Below, piece by piece: positions 52,059-60,989 of a DNA stretch of 64,000 nt. Each line of letters opens with the position of its first letter. Position 1 is the first letter of the stretch. Source of the stretch: Spirochaeta thermophila DSM 6578 (lineage in GTDB: Bacteria > Spirochaetota > Spirochaetia > Winmispirales > Winmispiraceae); the NCBI RefSeq assembly GCF_000184345.1, contig NC_017583.1, forward strand, positions 1,922,001-1,986,000, written 5' to 3'. A model generated the notes under the pieces. The model was not told where the DNA came from. It did not search any database and was given only the letters and a program-made list of their open reading frames with translations. The position numbers were made by a program, and so were the translations under genes.

Positions 52059-53628
52059 TACAGTTACCGGCATTAAAGAAGGAGAAGCCATTGTTCGAAT
52101 TGTAAGCGTCAGTAACCCTGATATTTCTGCAGAGGGCCGAATCATAGTCATCCCTCCAGGGGAAAAAGAAGCAGAAATTCTCTATAGTCAGGACTTTGAA
52201 AACATCACAAAAGATGCACCGGAGTTTGATTTTTCCATAGTAGGTTCTACCACCAGGGTAGAAATTGAAGATGGATCACTTCGCATCAGAGACAATGACC
52301 CACAGGGGAAAGGCATCTTTACACTTTACTTTCCTCCCCAAAGGGATACTACTACTATCTCATTTAAGATCAGACTCGACAGAGTGGATGTGAAGGAAAA
52401 AGGCACAAGCAAAGCTCAAGGCTCTTATGTGTATGTGGTGATGGGAGGGAAAGAGGGACTGCTCTCTTCAAGCGAAGAGATGTTCCGAATAAGAAATGCT
52501 TCCACCTATCGGGCCGGCTCTCTCTCTGAGCACCGATGGGTGCTCTCACACGAGTACAAGACACCTGAACTTAATCCAGAAGCTGCTCGTGTCTCTCTTG
52601 GAGAGTGGACAGAAATCACCATTATCACCACTCCAGACAATGGGACTGCAAGTGCAAATACTACTGACGTCTACATAAATGGGATACAGGTTGCCCGAAG
52701 GTTCCCCAATAATAAGCAAAGTAAATACATCAATCAAATTGAATTCTACTCTGGAACCAAGGATCTTCTCGATTTCAGCGTAGACGATATAGCAATATAC
52801 AAAGGACCACGCCTCCCTGAAGGAGTGGTGCTCCCCCCACCAGAAAAAATCATGCTCTCCCCTCTGCCGCATTATATGGCCGTAGGAGATGCAACCCACA
52901 TTATGCCTCAGGTGCTCCCTGAGGGGACTGACGAGCGTCTTATCTACACATCCCTTACTCCTGACGTGGTTGTAGTAAGTAGAGAAGGACTTGTTACCGC
53001 CACAGGAGAAGGAACGGGCAAGATCGTAATTTCCAGTGAGAGAGACCCCGCTGTCTGGACAGAATACGAGGTCCGTGTGCTTTCAGAAGAGAAGATTGTT
53101 CGAGTACAGGAATTAAGCTTTGCTAAAGAGCAATACGCGGTACGGGTAGGAGAACACCTAAAACTCGAACCTCAGATTCTCCCTGAGGATGCCACAGAAA
53201 AGGGCATCCGTTATGAACTCGTTGAGGGAAAAGGAATTTTCTCTATACGTCCGGAGGGAATAGTGACCGGACTCACGCCTGGGATAGGAACGGTGAGAGC
53301 CATTAGCCTCGATAATGAGGATATCTCTAGCACCTGTACTATCAAAGTGCTGTCCAATCGGCCTGGTGGGAGTATCATCTACGAAAATCACTTTGCTTCT
53401 GAAAATCTCGAGGATGCGTGGACAACCTCTTTTGCTAATAACACAGAATGTACGATAAAAGATGGGGCACTGTATCTTAAGGATAACAATCCCGGTGGAC
53501 AACCAAAGGCGTACATCTCGTTTGAGCCACAAGCAGATACCTTTACCGTAGAGTTCAGGCTCAAAGTAGACTCTGATCAAGTGTATCAAGAGACAAAGGT
53601 CTCTGCGGTCACATGCGGTATCGGTGTA
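52059..53628 (+). pseudogene. Lyase gene, middle fragment (Ig-like and jelly-roll domains)
   Basis: The second piece of the split lyase gene, about 523 codons, in the same orientation as the first. It begins TVTGIKEGEAIVRIV, the rest of the Big_2 domain cut by copy 1. A LamG/concanavalin-like jelly roll follows (ILYSQDFENITKDAPEF to VDDIAIYKGP), then two more Big_2-like domains (KIMLSPLPHYMAVGDATHI; ELSFAKEQYAVRVGEHLKL) and the start of a second jelly roll (IIYENHFASENLEDAWTTSF). No start signal is visible, so it is probably not translated. The domains would have been carbohydrate-binding or spacer modules. Confidence 0.85.
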
Positions 53629-53685
53629 CTGCGCCCATTAAGTCAAGACAAAAAGGGTAGGGAGAAATGGTAGTACCGAAAGGGG

Positions 53686-54552
53686 TCATGCGACCTCCTC
53701 TCCTTGCATCTGCGCCCAAAGGGCCTCATATTCCTCGGGGCTCCTGTACCCTAGCGCACTGTGGACATAGTGCTGGTTGTACTCCTCCGCCCATCCCCTC
53801 ACCGCCTCCTCCAGCTCCCCCACGTGCTCCCACTCCCGCAGCCACAACAGCTCCTCCTTCATCGTCCGTATCATCCGCTCCGTGTCCGCATTCCCCTTCG
53901 GATTGTTGTAGCTCGTGAACACCTGTTCGATCCCCAATACCTCCATCGCCTTCATGAACGACCGGCTCAACGGTTGGCTCCCGTTGTCACTCACCAGCCG
54001 AAGCCCTCTCCCCCTCACCCCCTCGGGAAACTCCCGCTCCACCGCCATCTCCATCGCCACACACCACTCCTCACTCCTCCCCCTCACCGACACCTTCCAC
54101 CCCACCAGCTTCTTCGTGTACCAGTCAAGTACGATCACGAGATAGACCCATCCTATCCCTTTCACCAGCACCTTCGTCATGTCGATCCCCCACCACTCCC
54201 TCGGTCTCCTCGCCACCGGCTTCCCTCGCCCACTCCCACGTCTCGCTTTCTTCTTCTCCCGTCTACACATAAGCCCCGCACCCTTCATAAGTCCTCTCAC
54301 CCGCTTCTCGCTCACCTCCTCCCCCTCCCGCCTCCTCAACCACCACGCCACCCGCCTGTACCCCCAGTACGGATGCTCCCCCACAAGATCCCTGATCTTC
54401 TCCATAAGCCGCCCATCGTCCCTCTCCTTCTCCTCCCGCTTCTTCCCCACCTTCTGCCCCCTTTTCCTCCTCGCATAGTACCGGCTCCGACTCACGCCAA
54501 GTGCCTCACACGCATCCTTCACCCGGTACCCTTCCCCCACCAGCCGCTCCAC
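53686..54552 (-). CDS. IS3-family transposase OrfB (copy 2)
   Basis: A 288-residue protein like the copy 1 OrfB except Phe to Leu in CEALGVSR and Ala to Val in EEWCVAME. The DDE residues are intact, so the element looks active or recently active. Confidence 0.93.
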   Translation of the reverse strand: MERLVGEGYRVKDACEALGVSRSRYYARRKRGQKVGKKREEKERDDGRLMEKIRDLVGEHPYWGYRRVAWWLRRREGEEVSEKRVRGLMKGAGLMCRREKKKARRGSGRGKPVARRPREWWGIDMTKVLVKGIGWVYLVIVLDWYTKKLVGWKVSVRGRSEEWCVAMEMAVEREFPEGVRGRGLRLVSDNGSQPLSRSFMKAMEVLGIEQVFTSYNNPKGNADTERMIRTMKEELLWLREWEHVGELEEAVRGWAEEYNQHYVHSALGYRSPEEYEALWAQMQGEEVA

Positions 54553-54557
54553 TGCCT

Positions 54558-54842
54558 CTATCTCCCCAACAGCTCCTTCGTTTTTTTTAGTATCTCGATC
54601 TGGATCGCCTGCTTCGCTATGATCTTCTCAAGCTGCTCTATCTTCGCTCGATAGGTGTCCTTCTCCTTCCTGCCGTCTGCAAGGGCTCTCGTGCCCCCTT
54701 CCAGAAACCTGTCCCGCCATCGGTAGTACATCGTCTGGCTGATCTGGTGTTCCCGGCAGATCTCGGCGATCTGCCGTTCGCCTCGGAGTCCTTCCAGGAC
54801 GATCGCAAGTTTCTCTTCAGTGGTCCATGTCCGCTTCTTCAT
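54558..54842 (-). CDS. IS3-family transposase OrfA (copy 2)
   Basis: A 94-residue protein identical to the copy 1 OrfA, with the same eight-A slippery run at its 3' end. Confidence 0.92.
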   Translation of the reverse strand: MKKRTWTTEEKLAIVLEGLRGERQIAEICREHQISQTMYYRWRDRFLEGGTRALADGRKEKDTYRAKIEQLEKIIAKQAIQIEILKKTKELLGR

Positions 54843-54910
54843 CTGCGTCCTCCTCCCTTATTCCAGTCTTACCTCTACCATTTCTCCGTGTCCACTCCTA
54901 CGGGACGCAG

Positions 54911-55293
54911 TATACGGGTCGGGGAAAATCACTTCCATGGCAAACGAGGCCTTCCGGTTTAAAACCTCTGGCAAAGTGGAAAATGGGACAGTAGTAGATC
55001 GCTATTTCATCTACAGTAAAGGGGTAGGAGAATCAGGTTACAACAGAATAGCCGGCACATACTCATTGGGGGAATGGTATACCATAGCCTTCACCCTCAC
55101 CCCAGATAATGGCTCGCCGCGAGCGAACACTGTGGATATCTACATCAATGGGGAAAAGGTCATCTCAGGAACTCCCCTTAAAAAGATATCACCCTCTATC
55201 GATAAACTGATCTTTCAAACAGGCACAAAGGATCTCACCACGTATTGGATCGATGACTTCGTCATATGGAGTGGAGACTATACTGATCGTTAG
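54911..55293 (+). pseudogene. Lyase gene, 3' fragment (end of second jelly-roll domain)
   Basis: The last piece of the split lyase gene, about 127 codons to the stop. It completes the second jelly roll: VYGSGKITSMANEAFRF, then SLGEWYTIAFTLTPDNGSPR, VDIYINGEKVIS and YWIDDFVIWSGDY. These closely parallel the first jelly roll (LGEWTEITIITTPDNG, VDIAIYKGP), so the two modules arose by duplication. No start of its own is supported. Confidence 0.85.
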
Positions 55294-55318
55294 AGGAATT
55301 CCCCCTCACATCATTTTT

Positions 55319-55363
55319 AATGAATGGAGGGGAGATGCCTTCCTTATCTCCCCTCCATTCATT
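55319..55363 (+). terminator. Long hairpin after the lyase gene
   Basis: A perfect 18-bp stem from 55319-55336 to 55346-55363 with a 9-base loop. The T run is weak (ATCTTA), so it may be a terminator or an mRNA 3'-end stabiliser. Confidence 0.6.
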
Positions 55364-55451
55364 ATCTTAACCAATATCGGTTGATTTGCCTTCACTATCT
55401 CTTTATACTCACAAAAAAGAGGGGACTCTCTTACGGGAGGAGGGGACAATC

Positions 55452-56282
55452 ATGTACCACACCAACTACCACACCCACACCTCATTCTGCGACGGAAAAG
55501 GCACCCCCGAGGACTACCTCAAGGCCGCAGAATCCCGTGGCCTCCTCGCCCTCGGCTTCTCCAGCCACGCCCCCCTCCCCTACAAGAACGACTGGACCAT
55601 GAAGGAGCAGGACCTCCCCGCCTACAGGGAAGCCGTGGAAACCCTCACACGGACGAGCGAAAAACTCGACATCTACCTCGGACTCGAGATAGACTACCTG
55701 CCCCCTCACCTCACCCCCGCGGACGAGCGGTTCCAGCCCCTCGACTTTACCATCGGTGCGGTCCACGTGGTGGAAGACGCCGCCCGCCACACCTTCCATG
55801 AGATCGACGGCCACCCCAAGGACTACAAGGCATGTATCGAGTTCTTCGGCGGCATACAACCCTTCGTGGAATGGTACTACCGCCAGGTGGCCCAGATGTG
55901 CCGCGAAACCCCGCCCACCATCGTGGCGCACCTCGACCTCATCAAGAAGAACAACCAGCGCAACGAGTTCTTCACCGAAGAGGAACCCTGGTATCGGAAC
56001 GCCGTCGCCTCGTGCCTCGACGTCATCGCCGAGGTCGGCTCCCTTCTCGAAGTGAACACGGGCGGCCTCGCCCGGAAACGCATCACCACGATCTACCCCT
56101 CGCCGTGGATCCTCCGCCTCGCGCGGGAGCGGGAGATCCCCCTGGTGCTCAGTTCCGACGCCCATGACCCCGCCCAGGTGGACTTCGCCTTCGACGAGGC
56201 AGTCGCCCTCATGAAAGAGGCGGGGTACACCAAGGTGTACGCCCTCCTGGGTGGGGAATGGATTGAGCGACCCCTCGAGTGA
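55452..56282 (+). CDS. PHP-family phosphatase, histidinol-phosphatase (HisJ/HisK) type
   Basis: A 276-residue enzyme with the PHP metal motifs: YHTNYHTHTSFCDG (HxH), GFSSHAP, LGLEIDYLP (Glu), GAVHVVED (His), VAHLDLIKKNN (His) and LSSDAHDP (Asp-His). The length and the order match histidinol-phosphate phosphatases of the HisK group, which make histidinol. No other his gene is in the window, so a different phosphate ester cannot be excluded. ATG at 55452 has GGGAGGAGGGG upstream. Confidence 0.88.
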   Translation: MYHTNYHTHTSFCDGKGTPEDYLKAAESRGLLALGFSSHAPLPYKNDWTMKEQDLPAYREAVETLTRTSEKLDIYLGLEIDYLPPHLTPADERFQPLDFTIGAVHVVEDAARHTFHEIDGHPKDYKACIEFFGGIQPFVEWYYRQVAQMCRETPPTIVAHLDLIKKNNQRNEFFTEEEPWYRNAVASCLDVIAEVGSLLEVNTGGLARKRITTIYPSPWILRLAREREIPLVLSSDAHDPAQVDFAFDEAVALMKEAGYTKVYALLGGEWIERPLE

Positions 56283-56345
56283 TGCTCCCCCGATGTAAAG
56301 AGAAAAAAAGCTGATTTTTTGCCCGGAATCCGTTACCTTATAGAT

Positions 56346-56945
56346 ATGACATCGCCGCTCAGGGTCTACCTCGTGCGACACGCCGCCTGCAGCACCCGAG
56401 GTTTCATCGGGATCACCGATCCCCCCCTCTCGGAAGAAGGGCTGCGCCAGCGGGAGGCCCTCGCCCGGTTCTTCGCACCGCTTCGCCTCGAGACGGTCTA
56501 CACCAGCCCCCTCGCCCGGGCGCAGGCAACCGCAGAAGTCCTCGGCACCCCCGAGGAGGTGGAAGCCTTGAGGGAAATCGACTTCGGCCAGTGGGAGGGG
56601 AAACTCCACGAGGAGATCCCCCGTGAAGCCCTCGAGGCGTGGTACCAGAACCCCCACACCACCTCTCCCCCCGGCGGAGAGACCCTCGTCCGGCTCGCAC
56701 AGCGGGTGCTGCCCGCCTTCAAGGAGATCGTCTCCCGACACGGTCCCGGCGGGCGCATCGCCCTGGTCTCCCACGGCGGCCCGCTCCGCGTCATCATCTG
56801 CTCGGTCCTCGGCCTCCATCTCGCCTACCTCTGGCACTTCGACCTCGACCGGGCGAGCGTGAGCGCCGTGGACGTGTATCCCACAGGCTACACCTCACTC
56901 GCCTTCCTCAATCACACCTTTCACCTGGAGGAACCAGCTCGATGA
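56346..56945 (+). CDS. Histidine phosphatase superfamily protein (CobC/phosphoglycerate-mutase-like)
   Basis: A 199-residue enzyme with the phospho-His motif VYLVRHAACSTRG (RHA instead of RHG), DPPLSEEGLRQREAL, VYTSPLARAQATAEVL, EIDFGQWEG and VSHGGPLRVI. These suit alpha-ribazole phosphatase (CobC) or related small-molecule phosphatases; the substrate is open. The ATG lacks a clear ribosome-binding site and is preceded directly by TATAGAT. It is followed by an MBL gene with a 4-base overlap. Confidence 0.85.
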   Translation: MTSPLRVYLVRHAACSTRGFIGITDPPLSEEGLRQREALARFFAPLRLETVYTSPLARAQATAEVLGTPEEVEALREIDFGQWEGKLHEEIPREALEAWYQNPHTTSPPGGETLVRLAQRVLPAFKEIVSRHGPGGRIALVSHGGPLRVIICSVLGLHLAYLWHFDLDRASVSAVDVYPTGYTSLAFLNHTFHLEEPAR

Positions 56946-57808
56946 CTATCACCCCCCTCACCACAACTCCCCCTCCTCTCACCCGCGCGGGGGAACTCGC
57001 CCTCCTCTTCCTCGGGACCGGGACGGCCTTCTCGAAGAGGCTCTATCAGAACAACATCCTGCTCGTGAAGAACGAGCAGCATCTCCTCGTGGACTGCGGT
57101 ACGCGGGGCACCCAGGCCCTCCACGAGCTCGGCCTCTCGGTCGGCGAGATACAGCACTACCTCTTCACCCACTCCCACGCCGACCACATAGGGGGCGCCG
57201 AGGAGATCATGCTGGTGAACCGCTACATGAAACGACGCAGGCCCCACCTGTACATCCCCCGCGCATATCAGCGCCTGCTCTGGAACGAGTCGCTCAGAGG
57301 GGGCTCCGCCTACAGCGAGCGACACCCCTTCAAGCCCCACCTCAACCTGGAAGACTTCTTCGTCATCCACACCCCCCGCCTCCTCTTCAAAAAGCCCAGA
57401 CCCATCTACCAGATCTGGGTGGGAGACATGGACATACTCCTCTTTCGCACCATCCACATACCCGAACAGGCCCGCTCCTGGAAAGAGGCCGCATGGAGCA
57501 CCGGCCTGCTCATCGACCGGCGCATCCTCTTCACCGGCGACACCCGCTTCGACCCGGAGATCATCACCTATTTCCACGAGCACTACCCGCTCGAGGTCAT
57601 CTTCCACGACTGCCAGTTCTTCGACGGAGGAGTCCACGCCTCGTTCGAGGAGCTCTGCACCCTTCCGGACGAGATAAAGGCCAAGACCTTTCTCATGCAC
57701 TACGGCGACGACTGGGAGAGACACCGATCCCGGGTGGAAGAGGCGGGGTTCGCCGGCTTCGCCCGCGAACGCACCCTCTACCTGTTTCCGGCCGATCCGC
57801 CCAGGTAG
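56942..57808 (+). CDS. MBL-fold hydrolase, RNase Z-like
   Basis: A 288-residue metal hydrolase. Motifs: LGTGTAFSKRLYQNN, VDCGTRGTQAL, FTHSHADHIGGAEE (HxHxDH), LFTGDTRFD (Asp), FHDCQFF and LMHYGDD (last His). The first motif and the FHDCQ segment are typical of RNase Z/arylsulfatase-like members, but the RNase Z exosite arm is not evident, so tRNA 3' processing cannot be assumed. The ATG overlaps the upstream stop by 4 bases. Confidence 0.85.
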   Translation: MTITPLTTTPPPLTRAGELALLFLGTGTAFSKRLYQNNILLVKNEQHLLVDCGTRGTQALHELGLSVGEIQHYLFTHSHADHIGGAEEIMLVNRYMKRRRPHLYIPRAYQRLLWNESLRGGSAYSERHPFKPHLNLEDFFVIHTPRLLFKKPRPIYQIWVGDMDILLFRTIHIPEQARSWKEAAWSTGLLIDRRILFTGDTRFDPEIITYFHEHYPLEVIFHDCQFFDGGVHASFEELCTLPDEIKAKTFLMHYGDDWERHRSRVEEAGFAGFARERTLYLFPADPPR

Positions 57809-57812
57809 CCCC

Positions 57813-58853
57813 TCAGGCGAGGACGTAACAGCCCGCAGCGACCCGCTCGATGAGCAGGGGAAACTCCTCCTTCCCGAGCCACCAGGCCTCTCCGTCGAGC
57901 TGCACCGGAAGCCGCACCCGGGAGCGGATCCTCACCCTCTCGGCAGAGAGGAGGCGCACCTCGGGCCGGCCGCCGTGTTCCCCCCGATAGAGCAGGTTCT
58001 TCACCTCGAGCCTCCTGAGAAGCGGGGCGTGCCGGATGAGACAGAGGTTCTCCCTCCCGGGGAGGATAGGCTTCCCGTTCCCGTACGTACGCCCTCCGGA
58101 ACTACCGAAAGCCATGATGAGAAAGAGGTCCTCGAGCACCACCCGCTCCCTGGCGCTCACCACCTCCACCTCCACGGGTCGTTGAGGCACCACGAGCTCG
58201 TAGAACAGGGTGGCCAGATCGCCCACCGTGCTGTACCAGGTTCCCGGCATGCGGCCGCCCCACCTCGCCTTCACCCGGTTGACCACCAGTGAGACGAAGG
58301 CGTCTATCCCCACGCTCACCACATTGGCGCCCCAGCGGGGGGAGGCGGACCGGGCCGTGGTACACGCATACACCGGCACCGGCTTCACCACGTGACTCGA
58401 GAGGATCCGCCGCACCCCCTCCTCGAGACTCCCCACATCGGCCCCATCGTTTCCGCTGCCCAAGGGCAGCCTGAGGAGCCAGACATCGTCACCTGCATGC
58501 TCCCACTCCTGCCGGATACCATGGAGCACCTCGTTGTGGGTACCATCGCCGCCGCAGCTTATGACCAGGAGTCTCCCCCTCCTCCTCCGCACCGCCTTCC
58601 TCACCTGGAAGACCGCATGCCCCGGAAAGTGCGAATAGGCCGCCCGGCAGAATCGGGGCAGCGGCCCCGGCCCGTCGGGAAGGGCCGCGAGGGCCCTCTC
58701 GAGGAGGGGAGCGAGGGCCGAAGGCCGTGCGAGTATCCCGCTCGCAGGGTTGAGAAGGATGAACACCTCCCATCCCGAGGAGAAGAGCCCCGACCGGGCC
58801 GCCGCACTCCCCAGGATGTCCACCAGGAGGTGGTGAAGGGCGTATCGGCTCAT
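57813..58853 (-). CDS. Diacylglycerol kinase catalytic-domain protein
   Basis: A 346-residue lipid-kinase-like protein. The nucleotide motif is VISCGGDGTHNEVLHG, followed by LPLGSGNDGADV, both standard for the DAGK/sphingosine-kinase/NAD-kinase fold. The first strand has VFILLNPASGI. The C-terminal beta-sandwich has ENLCLIRHAPLLRRLEVKNL and a late segment LPVQLDGEAWWLG. The product is probably a phosphorylated lipid; YegS-like enzymes act on phosphatidylglycerol. The ATG at 58853 lies 6 bases after TATACT with no ribosome-binding site, so the mRNA is predicted to be leaderless. A GTG five codons upstream would lie inside the promoter. Confidence 0.86.
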   Translation of the reverse strand: MSRYALHHLLVDILGSAAARSGLFSSGWEVFILLNPASGILARPSALAPLLERALAALPDGPGPLPRFCRAAYSHFPGHAVFQVRKAVRRRRGRLLVISCGGDGTHNEVLHGIRQEWEHAGDDVWLLRLPLGSGNDGADVGSLEEGVRRILSSHVVKPVPVYACTTARSASPRWGANVVSVGIDAFVSLVVNRVKARWGGRMPGTWYSTVGDLATLFYELVVPQRPVEVEVVSARERVVLEDLFLIMAFGSSGGRTYGNGKPILPGRENLCLIRHAPLLRRLEVKNLLYRGEHGGRPEVRLLSAERVRIRSRVRLPVQLDGEAWWLGKEEFPLLIERVAAGCYVLA

Positions 58854-58859
58854 ACGGCG

Positions 58860-58887
58860 AGTATACACGGAATCCCCGTAAATGCAA
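58860..58887 (-). promoter_or_regulatory. Diacylglycerol kinase gene promoter, predicted leaderless
   Basis: TTGCAT and TATACT with 16 bases between, on the minus strand. The -10 ends 6 bases before the ATG, so +1 is the A of the start codon. Confidence 0.65.
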
Positions 58888-58950
58888 GGAAAACCGTGCT
58901 AGACGCAGGGCGAACAGGATGCTAGGCTTGACGGGAGGAAAGGAGGTCCC

Positions 58951-59673
58951 ATGGCAGCACTCCTCACGGTCGACGGACTGAAGAAACGATTCGGGCGGGT
59001 GACGGCCCTCGACGGCCTCTCCTTCTCGATCGACAGGGGCGAGATCTACGCTCTCATAGGCCCCAACGGGGCGGGCAAAACCACCACCCTGCGGATCCTC
59101 TCCACCCTCCTCGTCCCGGACGAGGGAGGATTCACCATCGACGGTATCGATGGGCTCGCACACCCCGACGAGGTACGCTCACGAATCAGCTATCTCGCCG
59201 AGGAATCCCTCGCCTACAAGCACATGACGGGCGAGTCCTACCTCCGATTCATGGCCGGGCTCTACGCCGACAGCATCACCCAGGAAGAGGAATTCTTCGC
59301 CCGTGGGTGCGAGCTCTCTGGTCTGGGCGAACGGCTCAAGGACAAGATCTCCACCTACTCCAAGGGCATGACCCGCAAGCTCCTCATCGCCCGGGCGGTG
59401 ATGATGACTCCCCTCCTCGCCATCCTCGACGAGCCCACCTCCGGCCTCGACGTAGAGAACGCCGTTCAGGTGCGCACCCTCATACGATCGCTCACTGAAG
59501 AGGGCATCACCGTGCTCCTCTCTTCCCACAACATGCTCGAGGTGGAGTTCCTCGCCCGACGGGTGGGCATCATTCACAGGGGACGACTCCTCGCAGAGGG
59601 TACACCGCAGGAACTGAAAGAACGATCAGGCGCAGAGAATCTGGAGCAGGTCTTCATGGAGGTGACCCGATGA
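58951..59673 (+). CDS. ABC transporter ATP-binding protein (NatA-like)
   Basis: A 240-residue ATPase. Walker A is IGPNGAGKTT, the signature is YSKGMTRKL, Walker B is LLAILDEPTSGLD, and the switch His is in LSSHNML. The sequence, with LAEESLAYKHMTGESYLRF, suits exporters of the NatA/ABC-2 type that move Na+ or drugs. The ribosome-binding site is AAGGAGG. The gene overlaps the permease gene by 4 bases. Confidence 0.92.
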   Translation: MAALLTVDGLKKRFGRVTALDGLSFSIDRGEIYALIGPNGAGKTTTLRILSTLLVPDEGGFTIDGIDGLAHPDEVRSRISYLAEESLAYKHMTGESYLRFMAGLYADSITQEEEFFARGCELSGLGERLKDKISTYSKGMTRKLLIARAVMMTPLLAILDEPTSGLDVENAVQVRTLIRSLTEEGITVLLSSHNMLEVEFLARRVGIIHRGRLLAEGTPQELKERSGAENLEQVFMEVTR

Positions 59674-60986
59674 GAAAGTTCGCAGTCCTCCTCAGGAAAG
59701 AGATCCAAGGACTCATCACGCCCCAGGTCGTCCTGTCGGTGGTCGTCATGGTGCTGGTCTTCGTGCTCCTTGGTGCTATCCTCAAGGACCAATTCGCAAA
59801 GATGAGCGAAGAGGCACAGGATCTCAAGCTCACACAGATCCCTTCCACCCCCATTACCAGCACCGGCGAGCTGGTCGCCTACCTCAACGAGCAGGGCATC
59901 CCGGCCTTTGAGGAAGACGACTTCAGCCCCACGCTCTTCGAAAGCCCGGACGCACCTCCCCGTGTGCTCGTCTTCCACTCCGATTTCGTGGAACACCTCC
60001 TCTCCCCGGAAGGAGACCCGCCTGACGTCATCCTCTACCTGTCCCTTCGCAACACCGCCGGCATCCTCCAGATCACCCGACTCGTCCCCCCGGAATCGTT
60101 CCGGACCTCCCTCATGGAAGCCCTCCGGAGCGTCACCCTCACCGGCGGCGGGAGTGAAGCATCCCCCCTCCTCGCGCGGTACCTCGAACCGGCACGTCTG
60201 CGTGAAAAAGTCGTCTACAATGGGAGAATCGCCGCGATCTCGCCCGACACCCTCATAGGCTACCTCATCAATCAGAACACCATCCTGGTACTCCTCCTCT
60301 TCATGGTGAGCCTCTTCGGCGCGCAGTTCGTGGCCACCTCCATCGCCACCGAGAAGGAAAGCAAGACCCTCGAGACCCTCCTTTCTCTCCCCGTGCCACG
60401 GAGCTACATCGCCACCAGCAAGATGGCCGCCGCCGGCATCATGGCCCTTCTCATGGTGGTGATCTACCTGGCAGGTTTCACCTACTACCTCAACTCCTTC
60501 CAGGGGATCCAGAACAGCACTTCTGCGGCCCAGGGCTCTCCCGACGCCCTCTCCGTGAATCTCGCCCTCCAGCACCTCGGGCTGGTGCTTCCCCCCTGGG
60601 ATGAGCTGCTCAGAGGCGTGAGCTACCTCCTCTCACTCCTCAATGTGCTCGGCATCGCCCTCATCCTGGGACTCTTCGCCGAGGATATTCGCGGCGTCCA
60701 GGTGGTCGTCACTCCCATCATGCTCGTGCTCCTCGCACTCTACCTCCTCACCCTCTTCCTGGACGTGCTCTCGCTCCCCCTCCTCGCCCGCCTTGCCCTC
60801 TACCTCTTCCCCTTCACACACGCCTTCATCTCCACCTCGCTCCTCCTCGCCGACGACTACCTCGCAGTGGGCCTGGGCCTCGGCTACCAGGCCCTCACCT
60901 TTGTCCTCATCTTCCTCCTCACCCTGCGGATCTTCCACACCGACCGCGTCCTCACCCTCAAGCTCCCGCGCCTCAGGCGACGGTGA
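59670..60986 (+). CDS. ABC-2 type transporter permease (NatB-like)
   Basis: A 438-residue membrane protein. It has one helix near the N-terminus (residues 16-34), a large extracytoplasmic domain of about 160 residues (containing SDFVEHLLSPEGDPPDVILYL), then five or six helices from about 200 (NTILVLLLFMVSLFGAQFV). ATEKESKTLETLLSLPVPRSYI is the typical ABC-2 coupling region. This is the NatB layout, so Na+ efflux is possible but not proven. It is translated with the upstream ATPase. Confidence 0.9.
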   Translation: MRKFAVLLRKEIQGLITPQVVLSVVVMVLVFVLLGAILKDQFAKMSEEAQDLKLTQIPSTPITSTGELVAYLNEQGIPAFEEDDFSPTLFESPDAPPRVLVFHSDFVEHLLSPEGDPPDVILYLSLRNTAGILQITRLVPPESFRTSLMEALRSVTLTGGGSEASPLLARYLEPARLREKVVYNGRIAAISPDTLIGYLINQNTILVLLLFMVSLFGAQFVATSIATEKESKTLETLLSLPVPRSYIATSKMAAAGIMALLMVVIYLAGFTYYLNSFQGIQNSTSAAQGSPDALSVNLALQHLGLVLPPWDELLRGVSYLLSLLNVLGIALILGLFAEDIRGVQVVVTPIMLVLLALYLLTLFLDVLSLPLLARLALYLFPFTHAFISTSLLLADDYLAVGLGLGYQALTFVLIFLLTLRIFHTDRVLTLKLPRLRRR

Positions 60987-60989
60987 GCC

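Larger units (their letters stand above)
53629..54910 (-). mobile_element. IS3-family insertion sequence, copy 2 (inverted)
   Basis: The same 1282-bp element as copy 1, in opposite orientation, ends CTGCGCCC and GACGCAG with TA on both sides. Removing it with one TA restores the lyase frame (GGT GTA TAC GGG). Confidence 0.9.

Noticed and set aside
52384-53673. Middle lyase fragment as an independent gene starting at 52384
   Set aside because: The frame is open from the IS edge at 52060, no ribosome-binding site precedes 52384, and the domains continue the upstream fragment.
56316-56351. Leaderless promoter for the histidine phosphatase gene
   Set aside because: TATAGA lies immediately before the ATG, so transcription would start inside the gene, and no convincing -35 is present; start control remains unclear.
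57813-58868. GTG at 58868 as the start of the diacylglycerol kinase
   Set aside because: This codon lies inside the -10 to -35 spacer of the likely promoter and has no ribosome-binding site.
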